Shown here: positions 34,112 to 42,329 of the stretch, in pieces | Position numbering within the stretch: position 1 is the stretch's first letter | Layout: the number at the start of each line of letters is the position of its first letter | Assembly: GCF_003347205.1 (NCBI RefSeq) | Contig: NZ_QQBJ01000022.1 | Location: 62,001-126,000 of the forward strand | DNA: 64,000 bases | Source: Mycolicibacterium moriokaense | GTDB lineage: Bacteria > Actinomycetota > Actinomycetes > Mycobacteriales > Mycobacteriaceae | Direction of reading: 5' to 3' | Notes under the pieces: model-generated | What the model was told of the DNA's origin: nothing | The model's input: only the letters and a program-made list of their open reading frames with translations | The model's database searches: none | Position numbers and translations under genes: made by a program

Positions 34112-34125
34112 GACGACATGTCCCC
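34112..34125 (-). repeat. Intergenic element, copy 4
   Basis: GGGGACATGTCGTC on the minus strand, followed by CACTGGTCAGAGG, the fullest match to the downstream half of the element. Confidence 0.65.
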
Positions 34126-34241
34126 CGACTGCTTAGGCCGAGGCGGCATCAGGCAGACCGAGTATCTCGGATACGCCGTGACCAGGCCCGCTGGCACGTC
34201 CCTTTCTCAAGGCCCGGCCCAGGGCGATTCGCTGAAGGGCT

Positions 34242-34532
34242 TCAGTCGAGCAGCGTCACGTAGTCGTGAGCGCCGAAGTCCACCCGGTGGGTTTGACCGA
34301 AGTCGTCGATCAGCACGAGCTGCATCGCCGGCCGGGCGGGCGAGCCCTGTTGACTGTCTTCGGCCGCTGCGGCCAGGCCGTCGATGGTGCCAGTCAGCGT
34401 GTCAAAGCGTGCGCGCCGGCCGCGGTAGGTCGCGTCGTCGGCGAGTTCACGGACGAGCACTCTGACCTCTCGTAGCTGGCGGAGAAAGCGTTCGTCGCTG
34501 CTATGTCGTCCGCTGGGCCCTGCCCCGCTCAT
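34242..34532 (-). CDS. Small unknown protein
   Basis: 96 residues. A charged helix (FLRQLREVRVLVRELADD) is followed by a small beta-rich end (MQLVLIDDFGQTHRVDFG). ATG 34532 has GAGGGG upstream. It lies 18 bp after the small membrane protein and is probably co-transcribed. Not recognised. Confidence 0.6.
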   Translation of the reverse strand: MSGAGPSGRHSSDERFLRQLREVRVLVRELADDATYRGRRARFDTLTGTIDGLAAAAEDSQQGSPARPAMQLVLIDDFGQTHRVDFGAHDYVTLLD

Positions 34533-34550
34533 CGCTGTCCCCTCGTACTG

Positions 34551-34766
34551 TCAGTGCCATGTGGTGAGTCCGTCCAGGACGGCCCAGCCGCCGCCGGCGC
34601 CCGCGCTGCCGGCCGCGGCCAATACTGCCGCAGTCCAGATCATGCGGCGGATCCGGCGCAGCAGCCGCAGCAGCGACAGCGCGACGAGCACCGCTACTGC
34701 GCCGAGCGCCACCATGAGCACGGGGCTGGCTTGCCCATCGGTGAACAGGGAATCGAACGACGACAT
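34551..34766 (-). CDS. Small membrane protein
   Basis: 71 residues with two hydrophobic segments (PVLMVALGAVAVLVALSLLRLL and IWTAAVLAAAGSAGAGGGWAVL) separated by the basic loop RRIRRM, so both ends should be outside or both inside. ATG 34766 is preferred because TTGAGGAA lies upstream. The function is unknown; the size resembles holin-like or anchor peptides. Confidence 0.55.
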   Translation of the reverse strand: MSSFDSLFTDGQASPVLMVALGAVAVLVALSLLRLLRRIRRMIWTAAVLAAAGSAGAGGGWAVLDGLTTWH

Positions 34767-34895
34767 GGGGTTCCTCAATCCTGGATCTGAGTTGTCTCGC
34801 AGCAGAGTTGCGGTTTCCGCACGTGGGGTGGCGCGCCCGGGCAGCGGGTGGCCCGCGTAGTCAGAGCTACCGACGCCCAGCGTGGGGCCGTGCCG

Positions 34896-35294
34896 TCATG
34901 GCTGGTCACTCAGGGCGGTGACGTGCCAGCGTGTCCCCGGAGTCGCCGCGACCACCTCTCGGGGGAACTCGCGCGGCCCGCGCACCTTCGACAGGGGGTG
35001 GCAGCCGCGGCCACGCCCGCTGCGCTGGCACAGGAATCCGCCGGCGATCTCGCCGTCGTAGGCGCGGGTGAAGAAGTGCACCCCGAACCCGGTCAGCCGC
35101 GCCAGCGCCTCGACCTGCTCCCAACTCGGATATAGCTGCGCTGCTTCCCACTGGTCGACCGCGGGCTCTTCCACTCCGCACGCGCGGTCCACCTCGGGAC
35201 CGTAGAGCGCGCGGATGTCCAGTGCGGCGGTGATGGCGCGCGGGGAGAGTAGACCATCGCGCCACGCCTCGAACGCAGCATCACCATCGTTCAT
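34896..35294 (-). CDS. Putative HTH-type protein
   Basis: 132 residues. Residues 15-80 (ITAALDIRALYGPEVDRACG, VDQWEAAQLYPSWEQVEALARLTGF) have the spacing of a Cro/C1-like helix-turn-helix. The C-terminus is basic with Cys/His (CQRSGRGRGCHPLS) and may bind metal. Overlaps the DUF4031 gene by four bases. Last gene of the 41.0-34.9 kb operon. Confidence 0.6.
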   Translation of the reverse strand: MNDGDAAFEAWRDGLLSPRAITAALDIRALYGPEVDRACGVEEPAVDQWEAAQLYPSWEQVEALARLTGFGVHFFTRAYDGEIAGGFLCQRSGRGRGCHPLSKVRGPREFPREVVAATPGTRWHVTALSDQP

Positions 35295-35638
35295 GCGGAC
35301 TCTCCCTGCGCTGGAGCGGATTCCATTGCGGCACGGTGGCGGGCGTCGATGATGGCGAGAGCCTCACGACTGGTCACCTCGACCGCGCCGAGGGCCACCG
35401 CCTGCCGCCGTTTGCCTTCGGTCACGTCGTAGTGCCAGTTCTGCGCGGCCCGACTGCCCGGCTTGGCCTTGAACGGCTTCCCGGTCTTGGCGGGGTCCTG
35501 AAACCAGCTGCGCCGAAGTCCCAGCCGGGATGCGAATGCGTGCAGCTCGTCTTGGGTGTCGGCGAACAGGTGCGACCAGGTGCTGCTCAAGCGGCCCACG
35601 CGTGCCGGGATCCGCGCATCGTCGACGTAGACGGTCAT
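35291..35638 (-). CDS. DUF4031 family protein
   Basis: 115 residues, ATG start. It begins MTVYVDDARIPARVG and continues with HLFADTQDELHAFASRLGLRR and HYDVTEGKRRQAVALGAVEV, the conserved blocks of the short DUF4031 family of phages and actinobacteria. The biochemical role is unknown. It overlaps both neighbours by four bases. Confidence 0.8.
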   Translation of the reverse strand: MTVYVDDARIPARVGRLSSTWSHLFADTQDELHAFASRLGLRRSWFQDPAKTGKPFKAKPGSRAAQNWHYDVTEGKRRQAVALGAVEVTSREALAIIDARHRAAMESAPAQGESA

Positions 35639-36600
35639 GACGCCACCCCCGCCAGCACCTGCCCGGGCTCGACGGCGATGGTCTCGACATCAGGGCGCAT
35701 CGCGGCGTCGATTCCGATGACGCGCCGGATGGCTTGGTGCACAACGGCAGCCGCCTCCTGGGGCAGCATGTGCCCGGCGCCCGGCACGTGCACATGCTCA
35801 GCGCCGGGGATGCCCGCGGCCAGGTCTCGGGCGTGGATGGCCGGGGTCATGGGATCAGCTCCGCCGGAGACCACCACGGTGCGGGCCCGGATCGTGGCCA
35901 GCGTGGGGTACTGGTCGTAGTCCCGCAACGCCGGCAGGAAACCCACCGCGGTGGCCACCGACACCGCCGCGAGCGCGTCAGCTGCGACCGCGGCGACCGT
36001 CACCGCCGACGCTGCGTCGCGCCGCCACCGTCCAAGGGTCGCGCACAGCGGACCGGTCAGTGCTCTGACCGCCTGCTCCGGAGCCCGGTCGACGACGCCG
36101 AACAGCGCCGTGGTCGCCGGTGTCCCCAGCAGTCGCCCCATGCCCCGTTGCCGCAGCTTGCCGGCCGCGGTCGCCAGCAGCACCAGCCCCGCCGGTTCGA
36201 CCGGTCGGCGATATGCCGCCAATCCAAGGTAGGCCAGCGAGGTCATCCCGCCCATCGAATGCCCTACCAGCGTCACCGGCCCATTGACCTGCATCACCGC
36301 CATCACCTGCGCGAGGTCCTCCGCCAGCCGCTCAATGCGATAGGTGCACATCGGCGCCTGACCAGACCGACCGTGCCCACGATGGTCATAGCTGATGACC
36401 CGCACCGCGGCGCCGAAGCGATCCACCAACGCGTCGATCTGGCGTGCCCAGCACACCTGCGACAAGCACAGTCCGTGCACGAACACCACGGTGTGCTCGG
36501 CGTCGCGGCGACCGATGTCGCGCACCGAAAGGCTCACGCCGTCGTCCATGGCCACTGCGACCTCGCGGCATCGCCGCGCACTCGCCACTTCTGTGTTCAC
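35635..36600 (-). CDS. Alpha/beta hydrolase
   Basis: 321 residues. VVFVHGLCLSQVCW supplies the oxyanion region, S115 lies in VGHSMGGMT, the acid is in VVSGGADPMT and the His in PGAGHMLPQE, completing the catalytic triad. The fold class includes esterases and lactonases; the substrate cannot be read from sequence. GTG 36600 has AGGAGG eight bases upstream. Its place within a tight operon of small plasmid genes is unusual for this large family; it may be cargo. Confidence 0.88.
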   Translation of the reverse strand: MNTEVASARRCREVAVAMDDGVSLSVRDIGRRDAEHTVVFVHGLCLSQVCWARQIDALVDRFGAAVRVISYDHRGHGRSGQAPMCTYRIERLAEDLAQVMAVMQVNGPVTLVGHSMGGMTSLAYLGLAAYRRPVEPAGLVLLATAAGKLRQRGMGRLLGTPATTALFGVVDRAPEQAVRALTGPLCATLGRWRRDAASAVTVAAVAADALAAVSVATAVGFLPALRDYDQYPTLATIRARTVVVSGGADPMTPAIHARDLAAGIPGAEHVHVPGAGHMLPQEAAAVVHQAIRRVIGIDAAMRPDVETIAVEPGQVLAGVAS

Positions 36601-36612
36601 GACCCTGACCTC

Positions 36613-37515
36613 CTATGCCGACGCTCTGACAGGTGCTGCGCTGCAATCGTTTTCCGATGCCTGCTTTCCGGCGGAGTGGACCGCGGCCAGAGCGCCAGCA
36701 AGGTCGTCGACGGCCTTCTGCGCCGACGCGACCGGGTTGGCAAACCCCTCGGTAATGCGGTGCGCCACGCGGGCCACGCTTCCGTGCGCGGCCACCAGAG
36801 CGGCGATCTCACGCAACGCCTGCAGCCCGACCGCCCCGGGGCGCGGCGGCCGGTCCCCTGACTTCCAGTCAATGGGCGCCCCCAGCGCCTCGTGCACCAG
36901 CTGCAGCTGCCGCTCCAACTCACTGACATCCGGCAGCTCGGCGATGCGCCGCGCCACCCGTGCATCGGCTTCCTCGCGCGCCTTCTGCTGCTCGATGACC
37001 CGCACAGCCTTCTGCTCGGCGTCCACCGCCTCCGCGCGCAGGGTGTCGTAGCGGGCGAACACCGACCGCACCGCATCCCAGTCCGGGTGGTGGTCGGTCT
37101 TGGCCGCGGCTGGCTGATGAATGGCCATCCGGGTCACCGACCGCCCAGGCGACATCAAGCCCCACCCGTCGGGCAGTTCCCCGGGGCGCACGATGTCCGG
37201 ATCGGAGACCACCAGCCACCACTGGTGGCATTGATCGGCCCACGCGTCAGCCTTGCCGTTCTTGCGGCCCAGCTCGGCCACCCAGTCCGAGCGCGACACC
37301 TTGATCTCGTGACCGATCAGCTGGCGGCCGCTGGTGGTGGTGAACCCGACGTAGATGGCGTCGCAGCGTCGCCCAGCACCGTAGCCGCCGTTCATCCCGA
37401 CCTCGGGAACGAAGATGCCGCCGGGGAGCCGCCGAGACGGTTCGATGTAATGGCGCCGAAGACGGCCCAGCAGCTCGCTGGCCGTCATCGTTGAGGTGTC
37501 GCGTTTCGCCGCCAT
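36613..37515 (-). CDS. PD-(D/E)XK nuclease-like protein
   Basis: 300 residues. CDAIYVGFTTTSG followed by LIGHEIKVSRSDWVAEL gives the D-(x)n-E-x-K arrangement of MmcB/VRR-NUC-type nucleases. The C-terminal half is a helical region with a coiled segment (VDAEQKAVRVIEQQKAREE). It could act in DNA repair or restriction. Starts at ATG 37515 and is separated by 12 bp from the hydrolase. No HTH is seen. Confidence 0.65.
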   Translation of the reverse strand: MAAKRDTSTMTASELLGRLRRHYIEPSRRLPGGIFVPEVGMNGGYGAGRRCDAIYVGFTTTSGRQLIGHEIKVSRSDWVAELGRKNGKADAWADQCHQWWLVVSDPDIVRPGELPDGWGLMSPGRSVTRMAIHQPAAAKTDHHPDWDAVRSVFARYDTLRAEAVDAEQKAVRVIEQQKAREEADARVARRIAELPDVSELERQLQLVHEALGAPIDWKSGDRPPRPGAVGLQALREIAALVAAHGSVARVAHRITEGFANPVASAQKAVDDLAGALAAVHSAGKQASENDCSAAPVRASA

Positions 37516-37522
37516 CGCCGCC

Positions 37523-37903
37523 TCACCTCACGTCAGTCACATCGATCGGACGCCAATTGCGCATCGACACAAGCCATCTCTCGTCCCTGACCAGCTCGGC
37601 CAGCTCCTGGCACTGCTCGTCGGTGTCGACACCCCAGCCCTGCCCGATGACGTTGATCGGGCCGCGTACCCCTGACCGCCAATCGATCACGGTGTACTCC
37701 AAGGCGCCGCGGCGCCGAAACGGCGCCTGCCGGGTAAGAACCACCACGACCTCTCCGGCTGCCCCGCGCACCGACCACCACTGCCGTTCGGCGTCGAGCC
37801 GGACCCGCTGCCCGACCGTCATGGCCACCGGTGTCATCGGCTCGGCCTGGTAGTACAGCCCCTGAACGCTGCGCTCGACGTTGGTGATGGTGTCGGTTGT
37901 CAT
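37523..37903 (-). CDS. Unknown beta-rich protein
   Basis: 126 residues with many strands (AMTVGQRVRLDAERQWWSVRG, GEVVVVLTRQAPF, LEYTVIDWRSG), like a small barrel. GGGAGGACCGTC precedes the ATG. It overlaps the DUF5131 gene by four bases. A 30-bp promoter-like repeat lies inside the end of that upstream gene, 41 bp before this start, so it may also have its own promoter. Confidence 0.6.
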   Translation of the reverse strand: MTTDTITNVERSVQGLYYQAEPMTPVAMTVGQRVRLDAERQWWSVRGAAGEVVVVLTRQAPFRRRGALEYTVIDWRSGVRGPINVIGQGWGVDTDEQCQELAELVRDERWLVSMRNWRPIDVTDVR

Positions 37904-39039
37904 GACGGTCCTCCCTGGCTGGCTGCGATGGCTCCTACTGGGCTAGTACCGGCGCGCGGGGCCGTTTCCGTCGCTGCGGGCGGGTATTGGTCCCAGGTCC
38001 GCCCGTCCAGGTCGCGGCCGGCGCGGCGCTTGCCGACCCGCACCGCGATGGTGTCGCGGTCCAGCAGCACCGTGTTGGTGGTCCGCTCCCCGGGTTTCAG
38101 CAGCCGCGTCTGCGCCCCGCGCATCCCGGATGCGCCCGGTGCGGGGACCCGCACCGCCGGCGACATCCGCCCGCCGGCGGGATGGTCGTAGGCCCGGCCC
38201 AAGGCGAAGCTGTCGTCATCGACGACCGGGACCGGCCGGTACTCGCCGTACTGCTTGAAGTGGAACGCGACCTCGGCCTGCACGCACTGATCGCGCACCG
38301 CTCGGGCCCAGTCCGGATGCATGGGCCGCGCGTTCGGTCCGGACTCGCCGCCCGCGATGACCCAGTGCAGCACTTCGCGCACCCGAAGACGGCTGCCATC
38401 CCAGGCCGGATGATCCTGCGGCGGTGCCCAGTTGCGGAACGCCTCGCGTAGGTCGACGTGTTCGAGCAATGGCTCCATCGACAGGTAGCGGATGGCGGCG
38501 GGGGTGTCCAGCAGCGCCGGGATCCGACGGTTGGCCCAGTACTGATTCTCGACGCTGACACCGAGCCACACGTTCGGCAGAAACCCCTGCTGCTGGCCGT
38601 GATTGGGCCAGAACTGCGCACGCGAGGGCCGTTGGGCCATCACGTCCTCACCGATCAGGGTGACCGCCGACCAGAACTTCTGGCTCCTGAGCAGGGACCG
38701 CATCCTGGCGTGACGCTTGGTCAGCACTTGGAACGTGTGGGTGGCGCAGCTTTGCATCACCGCGAACACCTCGGCGATGTACTCGTCGGGCACCTTGTCG
38801 TGGAACAGGTCCCCGGTGGAGCAGACGAACACCTTGCGCGGCGCACGCCAGCGCATCGGCTGGTCAAGCCGATCGGGCCACAGGGTGACGTCAAATCCGT
38901 TAGGCCACGCCTTGGTACCGGTGAACCGGTGGGCGTGGGTGGCGGCGTAGCAGTGGTCACACCCGCTGGAAATTGGGGTGCATCCGGTGACCACCGGCCA
39001 CGTCGAATCGGTCCATTCGATCTTGCTCCGCGCACCCAT
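37900..39039 (-). CDS. DUF5131 (phage Gp37/Gp68) family protein
   Basis: 379 residues from ATG 39039 (GAAGGAG upstream). SKIEWTDSTWPVVTGCTPISSGCDHCYA, conserved across the Gp37/Gp68 family, holds a Cys triplet (C-x6-C-x2-C) like that of radical-SAM and spore-photoproduct-lyase folds. Further conserved blocks are VFVCSTGDLFHD, VLTKRHARM, WLGVSVEN and VIAGGESGPNARPMHPDW. The function is unproven; an iron-sulfur enzyme acting on nucleic acid is plausible. Common on phages and plasmids. Confidence 0.88.
   Translation of the reverse strand: MGARSKIEWTDSTWPVVTGCTPISSGCDHCYAATHAHRFTGTKAWPNGFDVTLWPDRLDQPMRWRAPRKVFVCSTGDLFHDKVPDEYIAEVFAVMQSCATHTFQVLTKRHARMRSLLRSQKFWSAVTLIGEDVMAQRPSRAQFWPNHGQQQGFLPNVWLGVSVENQYWANRRIPALLDTPAAIRYLSMEPLLEHVDLREAFRNWAPPQDHPAWDGSRLRVREVLHWVIAGGESGPNARPMHPDWARAVRDQCVQAEVAFHFKQYGEYRPVPVVDDDSFALGRAYDHPAGGRMSPAVRVPAPGASGMRGAQTRLLKPGERTTNTVLLDRDTIAVRVGKRRAGRDLDGRTWDQYPPAATETAPRAGTSPVGAIAASQGGPS
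37945..37974 (-). promoter_or_regulatory. 30-bp promoter-like repeat, copy 3 (37523 gene)
   Basis: GCGACGGAAAC, 14 bp, GTACT on the minus strand, 41 bp upstream of ATG 37903 and inside the 3' end of the DUF5131 gene. Confidence 0.5.
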
Positions 39040-39314
39040 CAGCGCACTCCTTCGCCCGCGACACCCTCGGTGAGGCCGCCGGGGGCGACGCGCGTCACCA
39101 GCGGCACCGCCGGGGTGCACCCGCGGTTCCCGGCGTGGGTCAGGGCATCCACCGCGGACGTACGCGGCAACAGCCAGCGCACTGGGCCACGCCACCCGCA
39201 GCTGCAGCGGGCCTGCCGGCGCCGGTGGGCGATGAACGCCAGCACACCAACCACACCGCTCGTCGTGATGTCGCCGTCGACGTCCGTTGCGGTCTTGATT
39301 TCAACGTCGCTCAT
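39039..39314 (-). CDS. Small zinc-binding-like protein
   Basis: 91 residues, ATG 39314 preceded by AGGAGG. It contains CSCGWRGPVRWLL and one further Cys, a half zinc ribbon. The stop and the next gene's ATG share one base. Its start lies 14 bp inside the upstream gene. Not recognised; part of the same operon. Confidence 0.6.
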   Translation of the reverse strand: MSDVEIKTATDVDGDITTSGVVGVLAFIAHRRRQARCSCGWRGPVRWLLPRTSAVDALTHAGNRGCTPAVPLVTRVAPGGLTEGVAGEGVR

Positions 39315-40050
39315 CGAATCCTCCTGCAGTAATAGGGATGTGGTGGTGGGTTGCGACCGCGGTGAGCACCGAGCACGGCGCAGCGACCACGCACTCCGCG
39401 GACCCGATCGTGTCTTCGTGCTCTCCAGCCCACGCACCAGCGACGAAGGTGCACGACCAGCACGCCACGACCGACTGCGGGCACACCGTCGCCCCCGGGC
39501 CGTGCGCCTCTTCGACGCCACCGTCCCAGCACCCGGCGCAGATGACCCCGATGGGGCGATGCCGACAGATGTGGGCCAGCAGATCGGAGACCAACCCAGC
39601 CTCCGGTCGGTCCAGGACCTCGCCTTGATGCCCAGCCAGAACCGCCCGAAGGACATTGGGCAACAGCTCGGGGTCGTGCCCGCCGCTGCTGATCAATGCG
39701 CGGTCGGTGGGATCGGCGCGGTAGTAGTCGATCTCTTGCTCGATGCTGTGGTGGTGCAGGGCCACGATCCACCCACACCGCTCACAGCGCCGCGAGTTCA
39801 GTTGCGGGTTGCCGTACTCGAACCGGCCCCACTTCCGCGCCAACGTGACCCCTTCCCCGCACACCCCGAACACCGCGACATCACCTGCGGTGCGCCCGGC
39901 GCGCACACCGGCGTCGATCGCCGGCAGCGCCTCCAGCAGATCCACGGCGTGGCGGCGGTGGCGCCCGGGCCCGACACCGAACCTGTCGGACAACGACATC
40001 GCGTTCACGCCGGTCACCGTCTCCCCCTCCATCCCTCGCGGCTCACTCAT
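39301..40050 (-). CDS. Cys/His-rich unknown protein
   Basis: 249 residues from ATG 40050 (AGGAGG upstream). Cys clusters at CERCGWIVALHHH, CAGCWDG and CWSC suggest two zinc sites. The region between (SSGGHDPELLPNVLRAVLAG) is helical. No catalytic motif. The CxxCGW pattern also occurs in its two neighbours (39039, 40043), suggesting a family of related binding proteins. Confidence 0.62.
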   Translation of the reverse strand: MSEPRGMEGETVTGVNAMSLSDRFGVGPGRHRRHAVDLLEALPAIDAGVRAGRTAGDVAVFGVCGEGVTLARKWGRFEYGNPQLNSRRCERCGWIVALHHHSIEQEIDYYRADPTDRALISSGGHDPELLPNVLRAVLAGHQGEVLDRPEAGLVSDLLAHICRHRPIGVICAGCWDGGVEEAHGPGATVCPQSVVACWSCTFVAGAWAGEHEDTIGSAECVVAAPCSVLTAVATHHHIPITAGGFDERR

Positions 40051-40576
40051 GCACACCTCCTGCAGCAGAGGCTGATTGGAGTTGGTGGCGCACGGCGCGG
40101 ACATCGATGACGCGGCGGTTGCCCTCGCCGTACCAGCCGCACCGGCACAACGTCGTGCGATGACGGGGGCAGCCCGCGAGGTAGCGCGAGACCGCAGCGC
40201 GTAGTGACGGATGCGCCGGCTCAGCCAGCGCCAGGCTTCCGGTCGCGGCTGGGTGACCGTTCCACGTGTGCACCACGGTGTGACCGAGGTCAGCCAGCAC
40301 TCCGGCGAAGGCGTCCAGTTCCCCCACCGCGAGCGGGTTGAGCGGACCGCGGGCCCGGGGGTCTGTCCCGTACTCGACCTTGGTGACGTCGACGACGATC
40401 ACGACCCGTCCGGCCCAACCGGACGGAATGAACCGCACACCGCGGTTGTTCTGCGAGGCGAGTATTTCGCCGTGATGCTGCAGGATCGCCGTCTCGGGCT
40501 GCTCGGTGTCGTAGAGCCACGCCAGACCGCTGCGCAACACACCCCGGTGCATCTCGACGTCCACGCTGGCGCTCAC
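40043..40576 (-). CDS. Unknown protein with C-terminal CxCGW motif
   Basis: 177 residues. The GTG start overlaps the end of the ASCH gene (GTGA). The N-terminal half looks globular (SGWAGRVVIVVDVTKVEYG, LADLGHTVVHTWNGHPAATG) and the C-terminus has CPRHRTTLCRCGWYGEGN, a zinc-ribbon-like end shared in style with the next two genes. Function unknown. Confidence 0.62.
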   Translation of the reverse strand: MSASVDVEMHRGVLRSGLAWLYDTEQPETAILQHHGEILASQNNRGVRFIPSGWAGRVVIVVDVTKVEYGTDPRARGPLNPLAVGELDAFAGVLADLGHTVVHTWNGHPAATGSLALAEPAHPSLRAAVSRYLAGCPRHRTTLCRCGWYGEGNRRVIDVRAVRHQLQSASAAGGVHE

Positions 40577-41037
40577 AGCGCCACCCCGCAGCGCTCCACG
40601 ACGTCCGCCGGCGGTAACCACAGTCCCAGCGCGCCACGGCACGGGATCGGCTCCGGCAGCGGTCGAGCATCTTCGAGGGTCAAGTGGACGACGCGGCGGC
40701 GCTGTCGCCCGCCGTGCTCGACGTAGGACGACTCACCCCATGGCTTACAGCAGCCCGCATCTGGATGGCAGTCGACCAGTGTGGCGATACCGATGATGGC
40801 CGACATGTCTAAGGTGCCCGACAGTGAACGTCCCTGGGCGGCCTGCTCGATCAGCGGTGAGCGATCGCCGCGCTCGGACCAACGAGCCCCCGCGTGCACC
40901 AGCAGTGGGCCTCGAAAGGACCACATCTGGGTCCGATTTTCGGTGGTCTTGCCGGCGGACACGGCCCACGGCTGCTGGACCGTGAGCGCCCGGACGCCGG
41001 AATGCGGCGGACACGGCTTGGGATTGCGGTTGCGCAT
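40573..41037 (-). CDS. ASCH-domain protein
   Basis: 154 residues. GVRALTVQQPWAVSAGKTTENRT at the N-terminus and RGPLLVHAGA next are the conserved start of ASCH (PUA-like) domains, which bind RNA or modified nucleosides and include nucleases and amidohydrolases. ATG 41037 has AAGGAGG upstream and a GTTACGATTTGCG promoter box 23 bp before it. First gene of the long leftward operon ending at 34.9 kb. Confidence 0.78.
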   Translation of the reverse strand: MRNRNPKPCPPHSGVRALTVQQPWAVSAGKTTENRTQMWSFRGPLLVHAGARWSERGDRSPLIEQAAQGRSLSGTLDMSAIIGIATLVDCHPDAGCCKPWGESSYVEHGGRQRRRVVHLTLEDARPLPEPIPCRGALGLWLPPADVVERCGVAL

Positions 41038-41059
41038 CGGCGACACCTCCTTGAGATGA

Positions 41060-41072
41060 CGCAAATCGTAAC
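41060..41072 (-). promoter_or_regulatory. Promoter box of the 41.0-34.9 kb operon
   Basis: GTTACGATTTGCG on the minus strand; TACGAT serves as -10, about 25 bp before the ribosome site of the ASCH gene. Confidence 0.6.
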
Positions 41073-41196
41073 AACGCGATTATCCATTATATGGTCCCGC
41101 TGCCTGCGATTATTGCGAACCGGAGAGAGTTCATTTTCCTGTACAGGAGAGTTTCACGCGGCCATCCTGGGAGGATTACACCACCTCACCAGCGGC

Positions 41197-41209
41197 AACG
41201 ACACGTCCC
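41197..41209 (-). repeat. Intergenic element, copy 5
   Basis: GGGACGTGTCGTT on the minus strand, followed by GCCGCTGGTGAG; between the operon start and the 41270 gene. Confidence 0.6.
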
Positions 41210-41269
41210 TGCGCTCGGCCCGCACCGAACGGGTCGACGAAGCGGCGAACCCTCGCCAGAGGATGTGGG

Positions 41270-41692
41270 CTAGTGGTCGTAGAGGTCGTTGTACTGGCGC
41301 TCGATCCACAGCACATGGAAGGTGTCACCCGCACGGAAGCCGGCGAACGGCAGGTTGCCCTCATGCCGGAACACCATGTACCGGTCGCGCTCGAGTTCCT
41401 CGGGCGCCGACGTCTTGAACTTGCCGCTGGGCAGGAACTCCGATCCCAGACCATGCTTGGGATGCTGGACGAGTTCCTTCCAGGTGAGCTTGGCCCGCTT
41501 CTCCCACTTCACGAGGAACTCTCGGCACTGCGCATCCGTCAGCTCACCGACCCCCCACCCGGCTTGCAGGTGCCGCAAGCACAACACGGGATGCCCTGAC
41601 AGCAGCGCGATTTCGTCGGTGTCACTGGGAGGCTGTGGGTCAGCGCGACGATCGGGGGCCGACCCGCGACGCTTCGACTTCTTGTCCGACAC
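41270..41692 (-). CDS. Candidate toxin of a Panacea-type toxin-antitoxin pair
   Basis: 140 residues from GTG 41692, four bases after the Panacea gene. The basic disordered N-terminus (SDKKSKRRG) precedes a compact domain ending ERDRYMVFRHEGNLPF, FRAGDTFHVLWIERQYNDLYDH, a strand pattern common in small RNase-like toxins. In PanAT systems the gene beside the Panacea antitoxin is the toxin, and toxin folds vary widely. I do not recognise this one, so the toxin role rests on position and fold guess. Confidence 0.65.
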   Translation of the reverse strand: MSDKKSKRRGSAPDRRADPQPPSDTDEIALLSGHPVLCLRHLQAGWGVGELTDAQCREFLVKWEKRAKLTWKELVQHPKHGLGSEFLPSGKFKTSAPEELERDRYMVFRHEGNLPFAGFRAGDTFHVLWIERQYNDLYDH

Positions 41693-41696
41693 GCCC

Positions 41697-42152
41697 TCAG
41701 AGTGGTCGCCCGGAGAAGTACGACCGAATTGCCTCGTTGGTGATCTGGACATGACGCGCGTCGCCGTCGAACGCGTCCTTCCACGGAGCCTCGCGATGGG
41801 TGCGTTCCCGCAGCGCCCACGCTGCCAACGACCCGTAGCGGTCCCACACGTCCCCGAGGAGATCCGAAACCTCGGCGAAGTCGTCCCAGTCGAAGTCCTC
41901 ACCCAGCGCGGCGTCGGGGTCGATCGGATTCTTCCCGTAGTCCTTGTACGCGTGGTACACCTCAGCGACCACGGGCCCGTGCGCCCAGGCCTGGATCGGA
42001 TCGCTGAACAGCGGCTCACCGGTCGCGCCGAGCCGGTGAGCCTGGGCGTAGTAGAGCAGCTTCTGCAGCTTCAGGTTCGACACCTCGGCGTCGACGTTCT
42101 CCGCCCACGCGATGAACCAGCGCGCGATGTCGCGCGCACGGAACGTAGTCAT
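41697..42152 (-). CDS. SocA/Panacea-domain antitoxin (DUF4065)
   Basis: 151 residues. ARDIARWFIAWAEN, VSNLKLQKLLYYAQAHRL, GEPLFSDPIQAWAHGPVVAEVY and KDYG are the signature blocks of the SocA/Panacea domain, which neutralises partner toxins directly or through a protease adaptor. ATG 42152 is preceded by AGGGAGG. Upstream gene of the pair with 41270. Confidence 0.88.
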   Translation of the reverse strand: MTTFRARDIARWFIAWAENVDAEVSNLKLQKLLYYAQAHRLGATGEPLFSDPIQAWAHGPVVAEVYHAYKDYGKNPIDPDAALGEDFDWDDFAEVSDLLGDVWDRYGSLAAWALRERTHREAPWKDAFDGDARHVQITNEAIRSYFSGRPL

Positions 42153-42329
42153 GGTCAAACGCCTCCCTCCTGGTTTCGATCGGTTGCGGACGCGCAACCG
42201 GATGTGGCCAGTATGGCAGGGGGCGGTGACAGCCCAGCGGCGATCGACCCCGCGGGTCCCACGCGCGCCGGCCGCCTCATCGGCAACGGCGGGATCAACC
42301 CACCTGCCGCCGGCAACGGTGGCGGCGAG

